Below are positions 37,761 to 46,636 of a stretch of 64,000 bases of DNA, piece after piece (position 1 is the stretch's first letter; every line of letters begins with the position of its first letter). The position numbers and the translations under genes are program-made. Origin of the DNA: Pseudomonas sp. ICMP22404. GTDB lineage: Bacteria > Pseudomonadota > Gammaproteobacteria > Pseudomonadales > Pseudomonadaceae. The notes below the pieces were generated by a model, which made no database searches, had not been told where the DNA came from, and saw only the letters and a program-made list of their open reading frames with translations. The stretch lies in the NCBI RefSeq assembly GCF_006227205.1, contig NZ_VCNG01000002.1, positions 434,001-498,000 on the forward strand, in the 5' to 3' direction.

Positions 37761-40700
37761 TCACAGGTCGGCCTCGTCCAGTTCGGCCATCAGCGCTTGC
37801 ATTTCGTCGTCGGACAGGCCCGAGGCGCTGAACTCGGCACTGTCTGCCAGCGGGGCGGCGGATTCGGCCAGTGGTTGCGCGACCTCGGCCATGGCGGCGA
37901 TGGTCTGGCGTTCGAAGACTTGTTTGGCCGAGAGCGCGATTCCTTGCTCATGGGCCTGGGCCACCACTTGCAGGCTCAGGATCGAGTCACCGCCGATGGC
38001 GAAGAAGTTGTCGGTGACGCTCACGTTCGCCAGCTTCAGGACCTTGGCGACGATGGCTTGCAAAGTGGTTTCCATGGCGTTGCGCGGCGCGACGTGGGTG
38101 CTTTCGTCGAACTGATCCGGGTCGGGCAACTGACGGGTGTCGAGTTTGCCGTTGGGGGTGCGTGGGAACGTCGCCAGGGTCAGCACCTGGGCCGGAACCA
38201 TGTACGACGGCAGACGCTCACCGAGGAAACGCTTGATCGCTTCCGAGTCCGGTGCATAGCCATGTGCGGCCAGGACGTAGGCGAGCAGGCGTTTGCCGGC
38301 AGCATGCTCCTGCACGATCACCGCGGCTTCGCGCACGTCGCTATGGCTGCACAGTTGCCGTTCGATTTCCCCGAGTTCGATGCGATAGCCGCGCACTTTG
38401 ACCTGGTGGTCCTTGCGTCCGAGGAACGCCAGGCGCCCGTCGGCCAGCCAGCAGGCCAGGTCACCGGTACGGTAGGCGCGAGTACCGTCGGCCAGGGTGA
38501 CGAAGGCTTTGGCGGTTTCTTCCGGTTTGTTGCGGTAGCCCCGCGCCAGGGTCGGGCCGGCGAGGACGATCTCACCCGGTTCACCGATGCCGCAGGCCTG
38601 GTCGAACTCGTTCAGCAGGCGCAGGTCCATGCCGGCAATCGGACGGCCGATGCTGACGCTGCGGCTCGGCTCCAGTACCTCATGACTGGCCCAGACCGTG
38701 GCTTCGGTAGGGCCGTATTCGTTCACCAGGCGGGCGTGAGGCAGGGTCTTGCTGTGTTGGGCGACCAGGGCCGGCGGGCAAGCTTCACCGGCGACGATCC
38801 AGCACTCGAGGCTGTCGGCGCTGGCGCTGCGTTGCAATTGGTCGAGCAGGGCCTGATACAGCGATGGCAGCGACAGGCCGTGACTGACCTTGTGCTGGGC
38901 AACCAGCTGCGCCAGGCGCGCCATCTCCAGTTCTTCCCCAGGCGCCGGCAGCACCAGTCGGCCACCTTGAGCCAAGGTCCAGAAGATCCCGGCGACCGAG
39001 CTGTCGAAGGCAAACGAGGACAACAGCAGGTAAGCGCGCACGGGCGTTTCATAGGCAGCCATGCGCACCTGGGTCGAGAAACTCAGGGCGCCGTGGCTGA
39101 TTTCCACGGCTTTCGGTGCGCCGGTGGAGCCCGAGGTGTAGATCAGGTAGGCGAGGGCGTTCGCGTCAGGCAGGGGCAGCGGCGGCAGGTCGCTCGTGTC
39201 GTGCCCGCTCAAGTCATCCAGCACGAAACGTTGCAGGGTCGCCGGCAGGCTGTCGGCCAATTCGGCACTGACCACGATGTGGGCGATGCCGCTGTCGGCC
39301 AGCATGTAGGCACGTCGATCGGCCGGATAGGTCGGGTCGATCGGCACATAGGCGCCACCGGCTTTCAACACCGCGAGCATGGCGACGATGGCGGCGTTGC
39401 TGCGGGGGAACAGAATGCCGACGGGCACGTCGCGGCCGATGCCGGCGGCCACCAGTTGATGGGCCAGACGGGTGGCGCAGGCGTCGAGGCGGGCATAGCT
39501 CAGGTCGCCGTCGGTGTCGCTGAGGGCGATGGCGTCCGGTTGCTGACGAACCTGACGGGCAATCAGGTCCACCAGGGTCAGCGGCTCGATGGATGGCGAG
39601 CTTGGCGTGTTCGCGATAATCGTCGATTGCAACGGTCCGCCGAGGGGCAGGTGGGACCAGGCCTGTTGCGGTTCGGCCAGGGCGCCTTGCAGCAATTGCA
39701 GCCATTGTTCGCCAAGGCTGCGTGCGGCTTCGGCGCTCAGGGTGTGGCGATCGTAAATCACGCTGGCGTGCAGGCTGTCCGGCAATTGGCGGACATTCAG
39801 GCAGGCTTTCACCGGGCCCATCAGCGCGTCGGCATAGCGTTCCCGGATATCGCCCGAACGCCAGGCGAAGGCGTAGCCCGCAGTGAGGTCCCGGGTGTAA
39901 TAGTCTTGCCAGCCGGTGCTGCGTTCCACCGAGGCAGCCAGTTGTTGGCTCTGCTGGAGCAGGGTGGCCTGGGCATCCAGGTCGATGTTCAGGGGCAGGC
40001 ACTGTTCGAACACGCCGAGGACGTTGTCCAGTTCGGCGCCACGGCTTTCGTGGATCAGGGTCAGCGGGACCTGTTGCTGACCGGCCAACCGGCCGAGTAC
40101 CGCCGCCCAGGCGGCCAGCATCAACGCCGAGGTCAGGGCCGGGTGACGGGCAAGGTCGGCGGGGAGTGCCAGTGCCTGCCGGGCAGGGGCGAAGCCGGCA
40201 CCGCTGGGCGCTTCAAGGGACAGCTGCAAAGTGGGCTGCTCGACCTCGCCCAAGGCTTTCCAGAAGCTCACGCCTGGATGGTCGGGTTCGTCTTCCACCA
40301 GGTTCCAGCGCCATTCGGCGTAGTCGGCGTATTGCAGGGCCTCGGACAGATCCGCCGGGGTATCTTGCAGCAAGGCGTCGGCCAGCAGCCTGAGGCTGGC
40401 GAGGTCGAAATGGCTGCCCGCGCCAGCCAGGTCCAGCACCGATGCGTCATCCGCCAGGCGCACCAGGGTCACGGCCAGCGGCGCGGTCCAGTCCCGGGAG
40501 TGTGAAACGAGGCGCGCCAGTTCGGCATCCTGGTCGGCGCTGTTGTGCTGGCGCAGATCCAGCTGGGCCACCGTCAGTGTGCCGGTCTCGTCGATGACCT
40601 GCACCGGATGACGCAGGCCGGGTACCGGCATCAGGCGAGTCCGCAGGATTTCACTGGCAGCCAGCAACGCTTGCAGGCGGCTGTTCAGCGCTTCTACATC

Positions 40701-40820
40701 GGTCGGGCCGGACAGCGACCATTGCAAGTGACAACCGAACGGGTGCTCGGCAGCGCCCTTGATGTGGGGATACAGCGCTGCCTGTTGCGGCGAAATACGA
40801 AAACCTTGAAGTCCGCTCAT
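37761..40820 (-). CDS. NRPS: pseudo-condensation (interface)-A(His)-T
   Basis: The product is 1019 residues from ATG 40820; a TTG six bases upstream is also open. Residues 1-420 form a condensation-like domain without the HH dyad (segment AGSHFDLA), hence an interface-type domain. The A domain has YTSGSTGAPK at about 563. Pocket residues from FDSSVAGIF, LSLPS, IVAGEA and NEYGPTEATVW give DSALIAEVWK, which I recognise as a histidine code. The T domain has IGGDSILSL at about 945. The active condensation domain that should feed this module is at the C-terminus of the FAAL protein. The dioxygenase gene just upstream (40932-41978) is the natural candidate for beta-hydroxylating the bound His. It predicts acyl-(beta-hydroxy)His as the first unit. 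Confidence 0.9.
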   Translation of the reverse strand: MSGLQGFRISPQQAALYPHIKGAAEHPFGCHLQWSLSGPTDVEALNSRLQALLAASEILRTRLMPVPGLRHPVQVIDETGTLTVAQLDLRQHNSADQDAELARLVSHSRDWTAPLAVTLVRLADDASVLDLAGAGSHFDLASLRLLADALLQDTPADLSEALQYADYAEWRWNLVEDEPDHPGVSFWKALGEVEQPTLQLSLEAPSGAGFAPARQALALPADLARHPALTSALMLAAWAAVLGRLAGQQQVPLTLIHESRGAELDNVLGVFEQCLPLNIDLDAQATLLQQSQQLAASVERSTGWQDYYTRDLTAGYAFAWRSGDIRERYADALMGPVKACLNVRQLPDSLHASVIYDRHTLSAEAARSLGEQWLQLLQGALAEPQQAWSHLPLGGPLQSTIIANTPSSPSIEPLTLVDLIARQVRQQPDAIALSDTDGDLSYARLDACATRLAHQLVAAGIGRDVPVGILFPRSNAAIVAMLAVLKAGGAYVPIDPTYPADRRAYMLADSGIAHIVVSAELADSLPATLQRFVLDDLSGHDTSDLPPLPLPDANALAYLIYTSGSTGAPKAVEISHGALSFSTQVRMAAYETPVRAYLLLSSFAFDSSVAGIFWTLAQGGRLVLPAPGEELEMARLAQLVAQHKVSHGLSLPSLYQALLDQLQRSASADSLECWIVAGEACPPALVAQHSKTLPHARLVNEYGPTEATVWASHEVLEPSRSVSIGRPIAGMDLRLLNEFDQACGIGEPGEIVLAGPTLARGYRNKPEETAKAFVTLADGTRAYRTGDLACWLADGRLAFLGRKDHQVKVRGYRIELGEIERQLCSHSDVREAAVIVQEHAAGKRLLAYVLAAHGYAPDSEAIKRFLGERLPSYMVPAQVLTLATFPRTPNGKLDTRQLPDPDQFDESTHVAPRNAMETTLQAIVAKVLKLANVSVTDNFFAIGGDSILSLQVVAQAHEQGIALSAKQVFERQTIAAMAEVAQPLAESAAPLADSAEFSASGLSDDEMQALMAELDEADL

Positions 40821-40931
40821 GTTCAACTCGACTGGAAAATGGGGTTTGATCTGGGGGCAGCGCCGGCGCCGGGGCTTACGGACTGACCGTCACGCAAGCC
40901 GCTGGCGAGCGACGGGTGCCGCCGTTGAAAG

Positions 40932-41978
40932 TCAAAGGGTCACGTCGCTCGACAGCAGGGCTTCAGCCATGCCGGTCATGATTGCGCGCCTGCCGGTAAA
41001 GGGTTCGCGTCCGTGGACCGCGAGCATGTTGTCGATGAACAACACATCGCCCTGTTGCCAACTGAAGCGCACCAGCGAGTCGAGGTAGGCCGCTCGCAGC
41101 GACTCCAGGACCTGCGGTTCGATGGGTTCGCCGTCGCCATAAAAGGTGTTGGTGGGCAGGTCAAGGTCGGTGAAGTTGCTCTGCAGCGAATCGCGGATGT
41201 GCGGCGGCAGGGTGCTGATGTGGAAGAAGGTGGCATGGTTGAACCAGACCTCTTCACCCGTGCGCGGATGGCGCACCACGGCAGGTCCACGTTGGCGGGT
41301 GCGCAGGCGATTGTTGTCTTTCCATTCCACTTCGATGCCGACGCTGGCGCAGTAGCTTTCGACGTCGCTACGGTCTTCGGACTGGAACACGCTCTGCCAC
41401 GGCAGGCCGAAACCATCGCCATAGTTGCGCACGTACATCACGCCTTTTTCCCGGAAGCGTGCTTCGATCTCCGGGCTGATGGCGGCCTTGACCGCACGGG
41501 TCGAGCCAATCGGGGTTTCGCCACCGGTCTCGGAGGGAAGCTGGCAATAGAAGAACAGTCGCAGCGGGAAACGCGGCGAATAGGAGTGTTCGTTATGGGG
41601 GAAGATCATCTGGTCGGCCGGGTAGTCGGTCGAGGTGTAGATGTTGCCGCCGACCCGGGTCCTGGGCGAAGCACGGAACATGTATTCCAGGGCGCCGGGG
41701 GAGAGGGTGGCGATCACCTGGTCGAACTGCTCGACGGACGCCACGTTGAACCCGCGAAACAGCAGGGCACCGTATTGCAGCAGTTTTTTCTCCAGGGACT
41801 CGCGTTCGCCAGCGGCCCAGGCCACCAGATCGACGCCACTCACCGCCGGCTCGATCACCAGTGGCAGGGCGTGGTCGGGGCTGAGCAGGCGTTCGGTGAC
41901 CAGTTGCTGTTCCGAGACGTTCATGGCTTTGCGGCGCACGGCGCCAAGGGCGCGGGGCGATGGGGGCAGGGTAGACAT
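40932..41978 (-). CDS. Stand-alone TauD/SyrP-like Fe(II)/2-oxoglutarate dioxygenase, predicted histidyl or aspartyl beta-hydroxylase
   Basis: The protein has 348 residues. Metal ligands are HNEHSY (His and Glu, about 127) and the distal His in AVHGREPF (about 320). GALLFRGFNV and FYCQLPSETGGETPI are typical of the TauD/SyrP family that hydroxylates T-domain-bound residues in siderophore assembly. I start at ATG 41978. The open frame continues upstream into the FAAL gene, but that part is low-complexity translation of the overlapping gene. It lies between the FAAL-ACP-C gene (17-bp gap) and the pseudoC-A(His)-T gene (111-bp gap), which favours the His residue as target. Substrate assignment between His and Asp is inference. 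Confidence 0.85.
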   Translation of the reverse strand: MSTLPPSPRALGAVRRKAMNVSEQQLVTERLLSPDHALPLVIEPAVSGVDLVAWAAGERESLEKKLLQYGALLFRGFNVASVEQFDQVIATLSPGALEYMFRASPRTRVGGNIYTSTDYPADQMIFPHNEHSYSPRFPLRLFFYCQLPSETGGETPIGSTRAVKAAISPEIEARFREKGVMYVRNYGDGFGLPWQSVFQSEDRSDVESYCASVGIEVEWKDNNRLRTRQRGPAVVRHPRTGEEVWFNHATFFHISTLPPHIRDSLQSNFTDLDLPTNTFYGDGEPIEPQVLESLRAAYLDSLVRFSWQQGDVLFIDNMLAVHGREPFTGRRAIMTGMAEALLSSDVTL

Positions 41979-41995
41979 AACGGCATCCGACTCGG

Positions 41996-44900
41996 TTAAA
42001 GGGACATTGAGCGACGTTTGGCTTGCAGCATCTGGCTGCGACCGGCCAGCGTCCGGGCCTGTTGCCGCTCGCGCTGGAAGGCCAGGTCCCAGGTATCGAT
42101 GCGCTCGGCCAGGGCCGGCAGCGGCTCGTCCAGCAACTGGTGCGTTTCTTCCAGCAGGCGCGTCCACAGGTGTTGCAGGCGCAAGGCGCGGTCCTGGTCG
42201 AAATATTCGCCGCGATACTTGAGCGTCGCGTCGAGCCCTTCGGTGCCGTGCACCAGGTCGAGCACCAGGTGGAAATCTCCCGGAGCCTGTGCCACCTCCA
42301 GGGTCTGCAGGTGCGCGCCGGCGATGGCGGTCGGCGTGACTCGTGACGGCTGATAGTTGAGCTTTACCTGGAACAATGGCGAGTGACCGGGCAGGCGCTG
42401 CGGCGCCAGGGCCGACACCACCAGGTCGAAAGGCAGGCCCTGGTGGGCATAGGCCAGGCGCGCCTCATCGCGAACACGCTCCAGGAAACCGGCCAGGGTC
42501 GGTTCACCCTGCAGGTTGCAGCGCAACGTCAGCTGGTTGACGAAGAAACCGATGACGTCATTGTGCTCCGCCAGTGGACGGCCGCTGACGTCAGTGCCCA
42601 ACAGGAATCGTTGTTGGCCGCCCAGTTGCTTGAGCACCAGTTGATAGCTGGCCAGCAACAGCATGAACAAGGTCATGCCGCGTTCTCGGGCCAGCGTCGA
42701 AAGTGGCTCGCAGAGGGCCTGGGGCACCTTGAAGTCCAGGCTGTGTTCGCCCGGGGGCTGGCCACTGCCGCCCAGTTCGAGGGTCTGTGGCAGACCGGCC
42801 AGATGCTCACGCCAGAAGTCCTGCTCGGTGACGATCCGCTGTTCGCTCCAGTGCGCCGCTTCCCACTGGGCGAAATCGAGGTACTGCACCGGCCATTCAG
42901 CGCCTGCCGAGCCAGCCAGTTCCGCCAGCAGCACTTGCGCCGAGCGACCGTCAAAGGCGATGTGGTGTACGGTCAGCAGCAGGTGGTGCTGGTCTGCTTG
43001 GCTCAGTAACTGCGCCCGCAGCAGGGGACCGTTGACCAGATCCACCGGCGTGGCGTGTTCGCTCGCCAGGTAGTCGTGCAGCGCTTGCTGTTCGGTCTGT
43101 CCGTGCCAGTTCAACGGCACAGGCGTGGCGGGGAGAACCTGTTGCTGCGGGCCGTCCACACCGTCGCGATAGACCGTGCGCAGCACGCTGTGACGGCTGA
43201 CGAGGCTGTTCAAGCGCTCGGCCAACCCCTCGACGTCCAATGGACCTTGCAGGCGCAGGTGCAGCACCAGATTGTGGCGGGTGTCGTCCGGGTTCATCTG
43301 GCGCAGGAACCACAGCCGGCGTTGGGCGAAGGACTGGCGAGTTTCGCTGCCATCCGTACGTTCGGCCGACGGAGTGAGCGCCGCTGATGGTGCACTGAGG
43401 AACGCCAGCAGATCTTGCGCCCAGTGCGCCAGCGTCTGTTCGCCGAACAGGCTCTGAGTATCGAGGTTCCAGCCCAGGTCTCTGTGCAGGCGAGCGGCGA
43501 AATCGGCGACGCCGATGGAGTCCAGGCCTTGGCCGATCAGACTCCGTTCGAAGTCTGGAAGCAGATACGGATTCACCCCGTGCAAGGTCTGCTGGAGCCA
43601 TTGCCGGCAAGCGGCCTGGGCGTCTTGCGCCGAAGCCTGCACAAGACCTCTGAGTTGGCCGAGTTCCAGGGTTTCGCCGCTGGAAGCGAGCTGCCCGCCG
43701 CTCTGGGCGATGATGCTCAGCGTACCCGCCGCCAGTTGCTTGCGCGCACCTTGGCGGGCGATTTTGCCACTGGTGGTCATCGGGATGGTGCCGGCTTCCA
43801 CCAGCACAATCTGGTCGATGCCGCAGTCGGCGGCTTCGCGCACGGCGTTCTGCATCGAGGCGAACAGCGCCGGGTGCCGCGCCGGGTCGACGAACTTGCG
43901 CTGCGGCTCGGCGACGATCACCAGTTTCTCCCGGCCCAGGGTCGGGTCCATTTCCGAGAACGCGGCGATGCGCCCGGTGCGGATGCCCGGTTCGGCATCG
44001 GTGATGGCGAACTCGATGTCGTGGGGGTACAGGTTGCGTCCGTTGAGAATCAGCAAGTCCTTGAGCCGCCCGCAGATCACCACCTGGCCCTCGTGCATGA
44101 AACCCAGGTCGCCGGAGCGCAGGTAATGGTCGGTCGAGCCGACAATGCGCGCTTCAAAGGCTTCGCGGGTGGCCTCGGGGTTTTTCCAATAGGACTCGGC
44201 GTTGCTCGGCCCCTTCAGCCACACTTCACCGATGCGATCGGCAGCGCAGCGCTCATGGGTTTGCGGGTCGACGATGGCAATGCTGTGCAAAGCCTGGGGG
44301 AAGCCACAGGCGACGAATTCGACGGCGGCGGCACCGGCGGCCGCCAGGGCCACGCGACCAGTTTCCAACACCGCTTTGTCCAGGCGCAGCGTCACCGGCA
44401 AGGCGTCTTCCGGCGTAGCGCTGACACACAGAGTCGCTTCGGCCTGGCCGTAACCGGGGCTGATCGCCAACGGGTTGAGGCCACAGGCGGCAAAGCGCTG
44501 GGCGAAGGTTTCCAGGGTGCCGGGGTGGATCGGCTCGGCGCCGTTGATGGCGTGTTTCCAGGCGCTCAGGTCCAGTTGGGCGATCAGGTTGTCGCTGACC
44601 ACCCGATTGCACAGGGCATAGGCGAAATTCGGCGCGAAACTGACGGTGCCGCGGTAGCGACTCAATGCCTGCAACCAGGTCGACGGTGCGTTGACGAAGG
44701 TTTGCGAAGCCATCAAGTAGCAGGGCATACCGCTGTAGATCGGCGCCAGCAGGCCACCGATCAGGCCCATGTCGTGGTATAGCGGCAGCCAGTTGACCAT
44801 GGCGCCGTGCTCATCGAAACCATAGGCCTGGCGCATCAGCTCGACGTTGGCGATCAGGTTGCGCTGACGCACCTCGACGCCCTTGGGCGAGCCGGTGGAG

Positions 44901-45403
44901 CCGGAGGTGTATTGCAGGAAGGCCACGGTCGAACCGTCGATGGCCGGGCGTTGCCATTGGCTGGGCGGTGGTGTGCCCAGGTGCTGGACGGTGAGCACGT
45001 CGACACGGCTCTCCACCAGTTCCAACAAGCCTTCGCAGTGATCTGCCGGGGCGAGAATCAGTGCCGGCTCAGCGTCCACCACCACGTTGCGCACGCGTTC
45101 GAGGTGCCGCGGTTTGCGCGACGGCGGCGGAAACAACGGCACGGCGATCATGCCGGCATACAGGCAGGCACAGAACGCCCGGGCATAGTCGAGGCTGCTG
45201 GGCAGCATCAACAGCACGCGATCGCCCGGCGCATAGCGCGACTGCAACGCGGCCGCCAGGGACTGGGACTGCTCGTGTAACTGGGAGAAGGTCAGGGTTT
45301 CGCCGATCGTGACGCCGTCCGGCAAAAAGTGCAGGGCAGCACGTTCTGGAAAGCGCCGGGAATTGGTTTCCAGCACTTCGATCCACTGTTCGAATGAAGA
45401 CAT
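41996..45403 (-). CDS. Lipo-initiation protein: fatty acyl-AMP ligase-ACP-condensation
   Basis: The product is 1135 residues from ATG 45403; a GTG at 45415 overlapping the previous stop is an alternative. The first ~575 residues are a FAAL: LQYTSGSTGSPKGVEV, LYHDMGLIGG and LRSGDLGFMHEGQ are family signatures. An ACP follows with GQGLDSIGVADF (phosphopantetheine Ser about 628). A condensation domain with intact HHIAFDG (about 814) closes the protein, with no A domain. FAALs activate a free fatty acid and pass it to the ACP, and the C domain then acylates the first amino acid, here on the next NRPS. This explains a lipopeptide product. Related siderophores (corrugatin group) carry a medium-chain acyl group. 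Chain length cannot be read from the sequence. Confidence 0.93.
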   Translation of the reverse strand: MSSFEQWIEVLETNSRRFPERAALHFLPDGVTIGETLTFSQLHEQSQSLAAALQSRYAPGDRVLLMLPSSLDYARAFCACLYAGMIAVPLFPPPSRKPRHLERVRNVVVDAEPALILAPADHCEGLLELVESRVDVLTVQHLGTPPPSQWQRPAIDGSTVAFLQYTSGSTGSPKGVEVRQRNLIANVELMRQAYGFDEHGAMVNWLPLYHDMGLIGGLLAPIYSGMPCYLMASQTFVNAPSTWLQALSRYRGTVSFAPNFAYALCNRVVSDNLIAQLDLSAWKHAINGAEPIHPGTLETFAQRFAACGLNPLAISPGYGQAEATLCVSATPEDALPVTLRLDKAVLETGRVALAAAGAAAVEFVACGFPQALHSIAIVDPQTHERCAADRIGEVWLKGPSNAESYWKNPEATREAFEARIVGSTDHYLRSGDLGFMHEGQVVICGRLKDLLILNGRNLYPHDIEFAITDAEPGIRTGRIAAFSEMDPTLGREKLVIVAEPQRKFVDPARHPALFASMQNAVREAADCGIDQIVLVEAGTIPMTTSGKIARQGARKQLAAGTLSIIAQSGGQLASSGETLELGQLRGLVQASAQDAQAACRQWLQQTLHGVNPYLLPDFERSLIGQGLDSIGVADFAARLHRDLGWNLDTQSLFGEQTLAHWAQDLLAFLSAPSAALTPSAERTDGSETRQSFAQRRLWFLRQMNPDDTRHNLVLHLRLQGPLDVEGLAERLNSLVSRHSVLRTVYRDGVDGPQQQVLPATPVPLNWHGQTEQQALHDYLASEHATPVDLVNGPLLRAQLLSQADQHHLLLTVHHIAFDGRSAQVLLAELAGSAGAEWPVQYLDFAQWEAAHWSEQRIVTEQDFWREHLAGLPQTLELGGSGQPPGEHSLDFKVPQALCEPLSTLARERGMTLFMLLLASYQLVLKQLGGQQRFLLGTDVSGRPLAEHNDVIGFFVNQLTLRCNLQGEPTLAGFLERVRDEARLAYAHQGLPFDLVVSALAPQRLPGHSPLFQVKLNYQPSRVTPTAIAGAHLQTLEVAQAPGDFHLVLDLVHGTEGLDATLKYRGEYFDQDRALRLQHLWTRLLEETHQLLDEPLPALAERIDTWDLAFQRERQQARTLAGRSQMLQAKRRSMSL

Positions 45404-45411
45404 TGTGCAAT

Positions 45412-46389
45412 TCACGCCATGGCCACGATGACCTTGCGGTCACCGGTGTAAGGATTGCGACCGTGTGCGACCAGTCGGTTATCGAGCATCAGCACGTCGC
45501 CGGGCTGCCAGGGGAAGCTGACGGCGGTCTGGCGGTAGACCTCGCGCACGCGGTCGAGCATCTCGTCGGGGATGGCCGAGCCGTCGCCGAAATACACATG
45601 GCGCGGCAGGTTCTCTTCACCCACGGCGGCCAGGAGGCTGGCGCGTACGCTCGGTTCGATGGCCGACACATGGAACAAGTGAGCCTGGTTGAACCAGACC
45701 CACTCGCCGGTCTCGGGATGCTGCTGCACCGCCGCGCAACGCTGACGGGTGCGCAGGTCACCGTCGGCTTTCCATTCCCACTCGATGTCGTTGTCCTGGC
45801 AGTAGCGTTCGACCTGGGCCCGGTCCTCGGTGTTGAAGACTTTCTGCCAGGGCAGGTCCAGGGCGCCGCTGTAGTTGCGCACGTAAAGCAGCTCGCGGCT
45901 GGCGAACAGCTCGCGGATCTCGGTGGGCATGCGCTGGTAGATCAGGCGACTGTCGGCAATCGGCGTCTCGCCGCCGGTTTCACTGGCCTTGATGCAGTGG
46001 AACCAGATGCGCGAAGGCCAGGGTCGGGTATAGGCCTGCTCGTTGTGCAGGGGGATGAACTGATGGGCCGGGTATTCCGTGGAGCTGTACACCCCGGCGA
46101 AGACTTTACTGCGCGGCGTGGAGCCGAATTCGTAGCTGGCCAGGGGGGCACCGAAGCTGGCGGCGAAGCGCTTAAAGTCGATCGGGGTCGCCACGTTGAA
46201 GCCGCGAAGCAAGACCCCGCCCACGGTGTTCAGCACATGGGGCAGGATGTCGCGCAGCGAGGCGTCCAAATCGTGAATCGACTGCCCAGGCGTCGCCTGC
46301 ACCAACACGGGCAACGAGTGTTCACCGCCGTCCGTGGAAGTCATTGAAAAAGGCTCGGAACGCCTGTCCAGGTGTTCGATTGAGGTCAT
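45412..46389 (-). CDS. Stand-alone TauD/SyrP-like Fe(II)/2-oxoglutarate dioxygenase, predicted siderophore beta-hydroxylase
   Basis: This is the first gene of the NRPS operon, 325 residues. The metal triad is seen in PLHNEQAY (about 113) and LVAHGRNPY (about 309), with GGVLLRGFNVATP and SETGGETPIADSR typical of the family. It is clearly related to the other stand-alone enzyme (shared LRTRQR and VWFN segments) and less so to the domain fused to the NRPS. The ATG at 46389 has GAGGA upstream; a later ATG at 46344 lacks a ribosome site. Its likely target is one of the two Asp residues or the His. The first Asp, flanked by the dead epimerase-like domain, is the one left over if the other two hydroxylases use adjacent interface domains. 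This is inference. Confidence 0.85.
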   Translation of the reverse strand: MTSIEHLDRRSEPFSMTSTDGGEHSLPVLVQATPGQSIHDLDASLRDILPHVLNTVGGVLLRGFNVATPIDFKRFAASFGAPLASYEFGSTPRSKVFAGVYSSTEYPAHQFIPLHNEQAYTRPWPSRIWFHCIKASETGGETPIADSRLIYQRMPTEIRELFASRELLYVRNYSGALDLPWQKVFNTEDRAQVERYCQDNDIEWEWKADGDLRTRQRCAAVQQHPETGEWVWFNQAHLFHVSAIEPSVRASLLAAVGEENLPRHVYFGDGSAIPDEMLDRVREVYRQTAVSFPWQPGDVLMLDNRLVAHGRNPYTGDRKVIVAMA

Positions 46390-46499
46390 CCTTGCACATC
46401 CTCTTCTATCTTTTTCGACCCGTTACGAGACCTGAAGATGGCGCGCCAGGCGCCTCTGTAGGACTCGTCTGTAGTGTTTTGGATCTAATACAGGACGAC

Positions 46500-46530
46500 A
46501 TACTAGGTACAAATGAGAGAGATTATCAAT
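46500..46530 (-). promoter_or_regulatory. Putative Fur-controlled promoter of the NRPS operon
   Basis: On the minus strand TTGATA (46524-46529) and TAGTAT (46500-46505) are spaced 18 bp, a plausible sigma-70 promoter about 110 bp before the first gene. A Fur-like site at 46512-46530, AATGAGAGAGATTATCAAT, matches 14 of 19 consensus positions by eye and covers the -35 and spacer. The site also lies upstream of the divergent receptor gene. The surrounding 46.49-46.62 kb is markedly AT-rich compared with its neighbours. Confidence 0.5.
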
Positions 46531-46636
46531 ACTATTTATTTAATTTTTTTTTTGGATTAGACTCCGCTCCGCTGGCGCCAAACAGCGTTCGGCCAGCTCA
46601 AAAAAACCAAAAATATCTGTCGCAGGGGTGCGGGGC

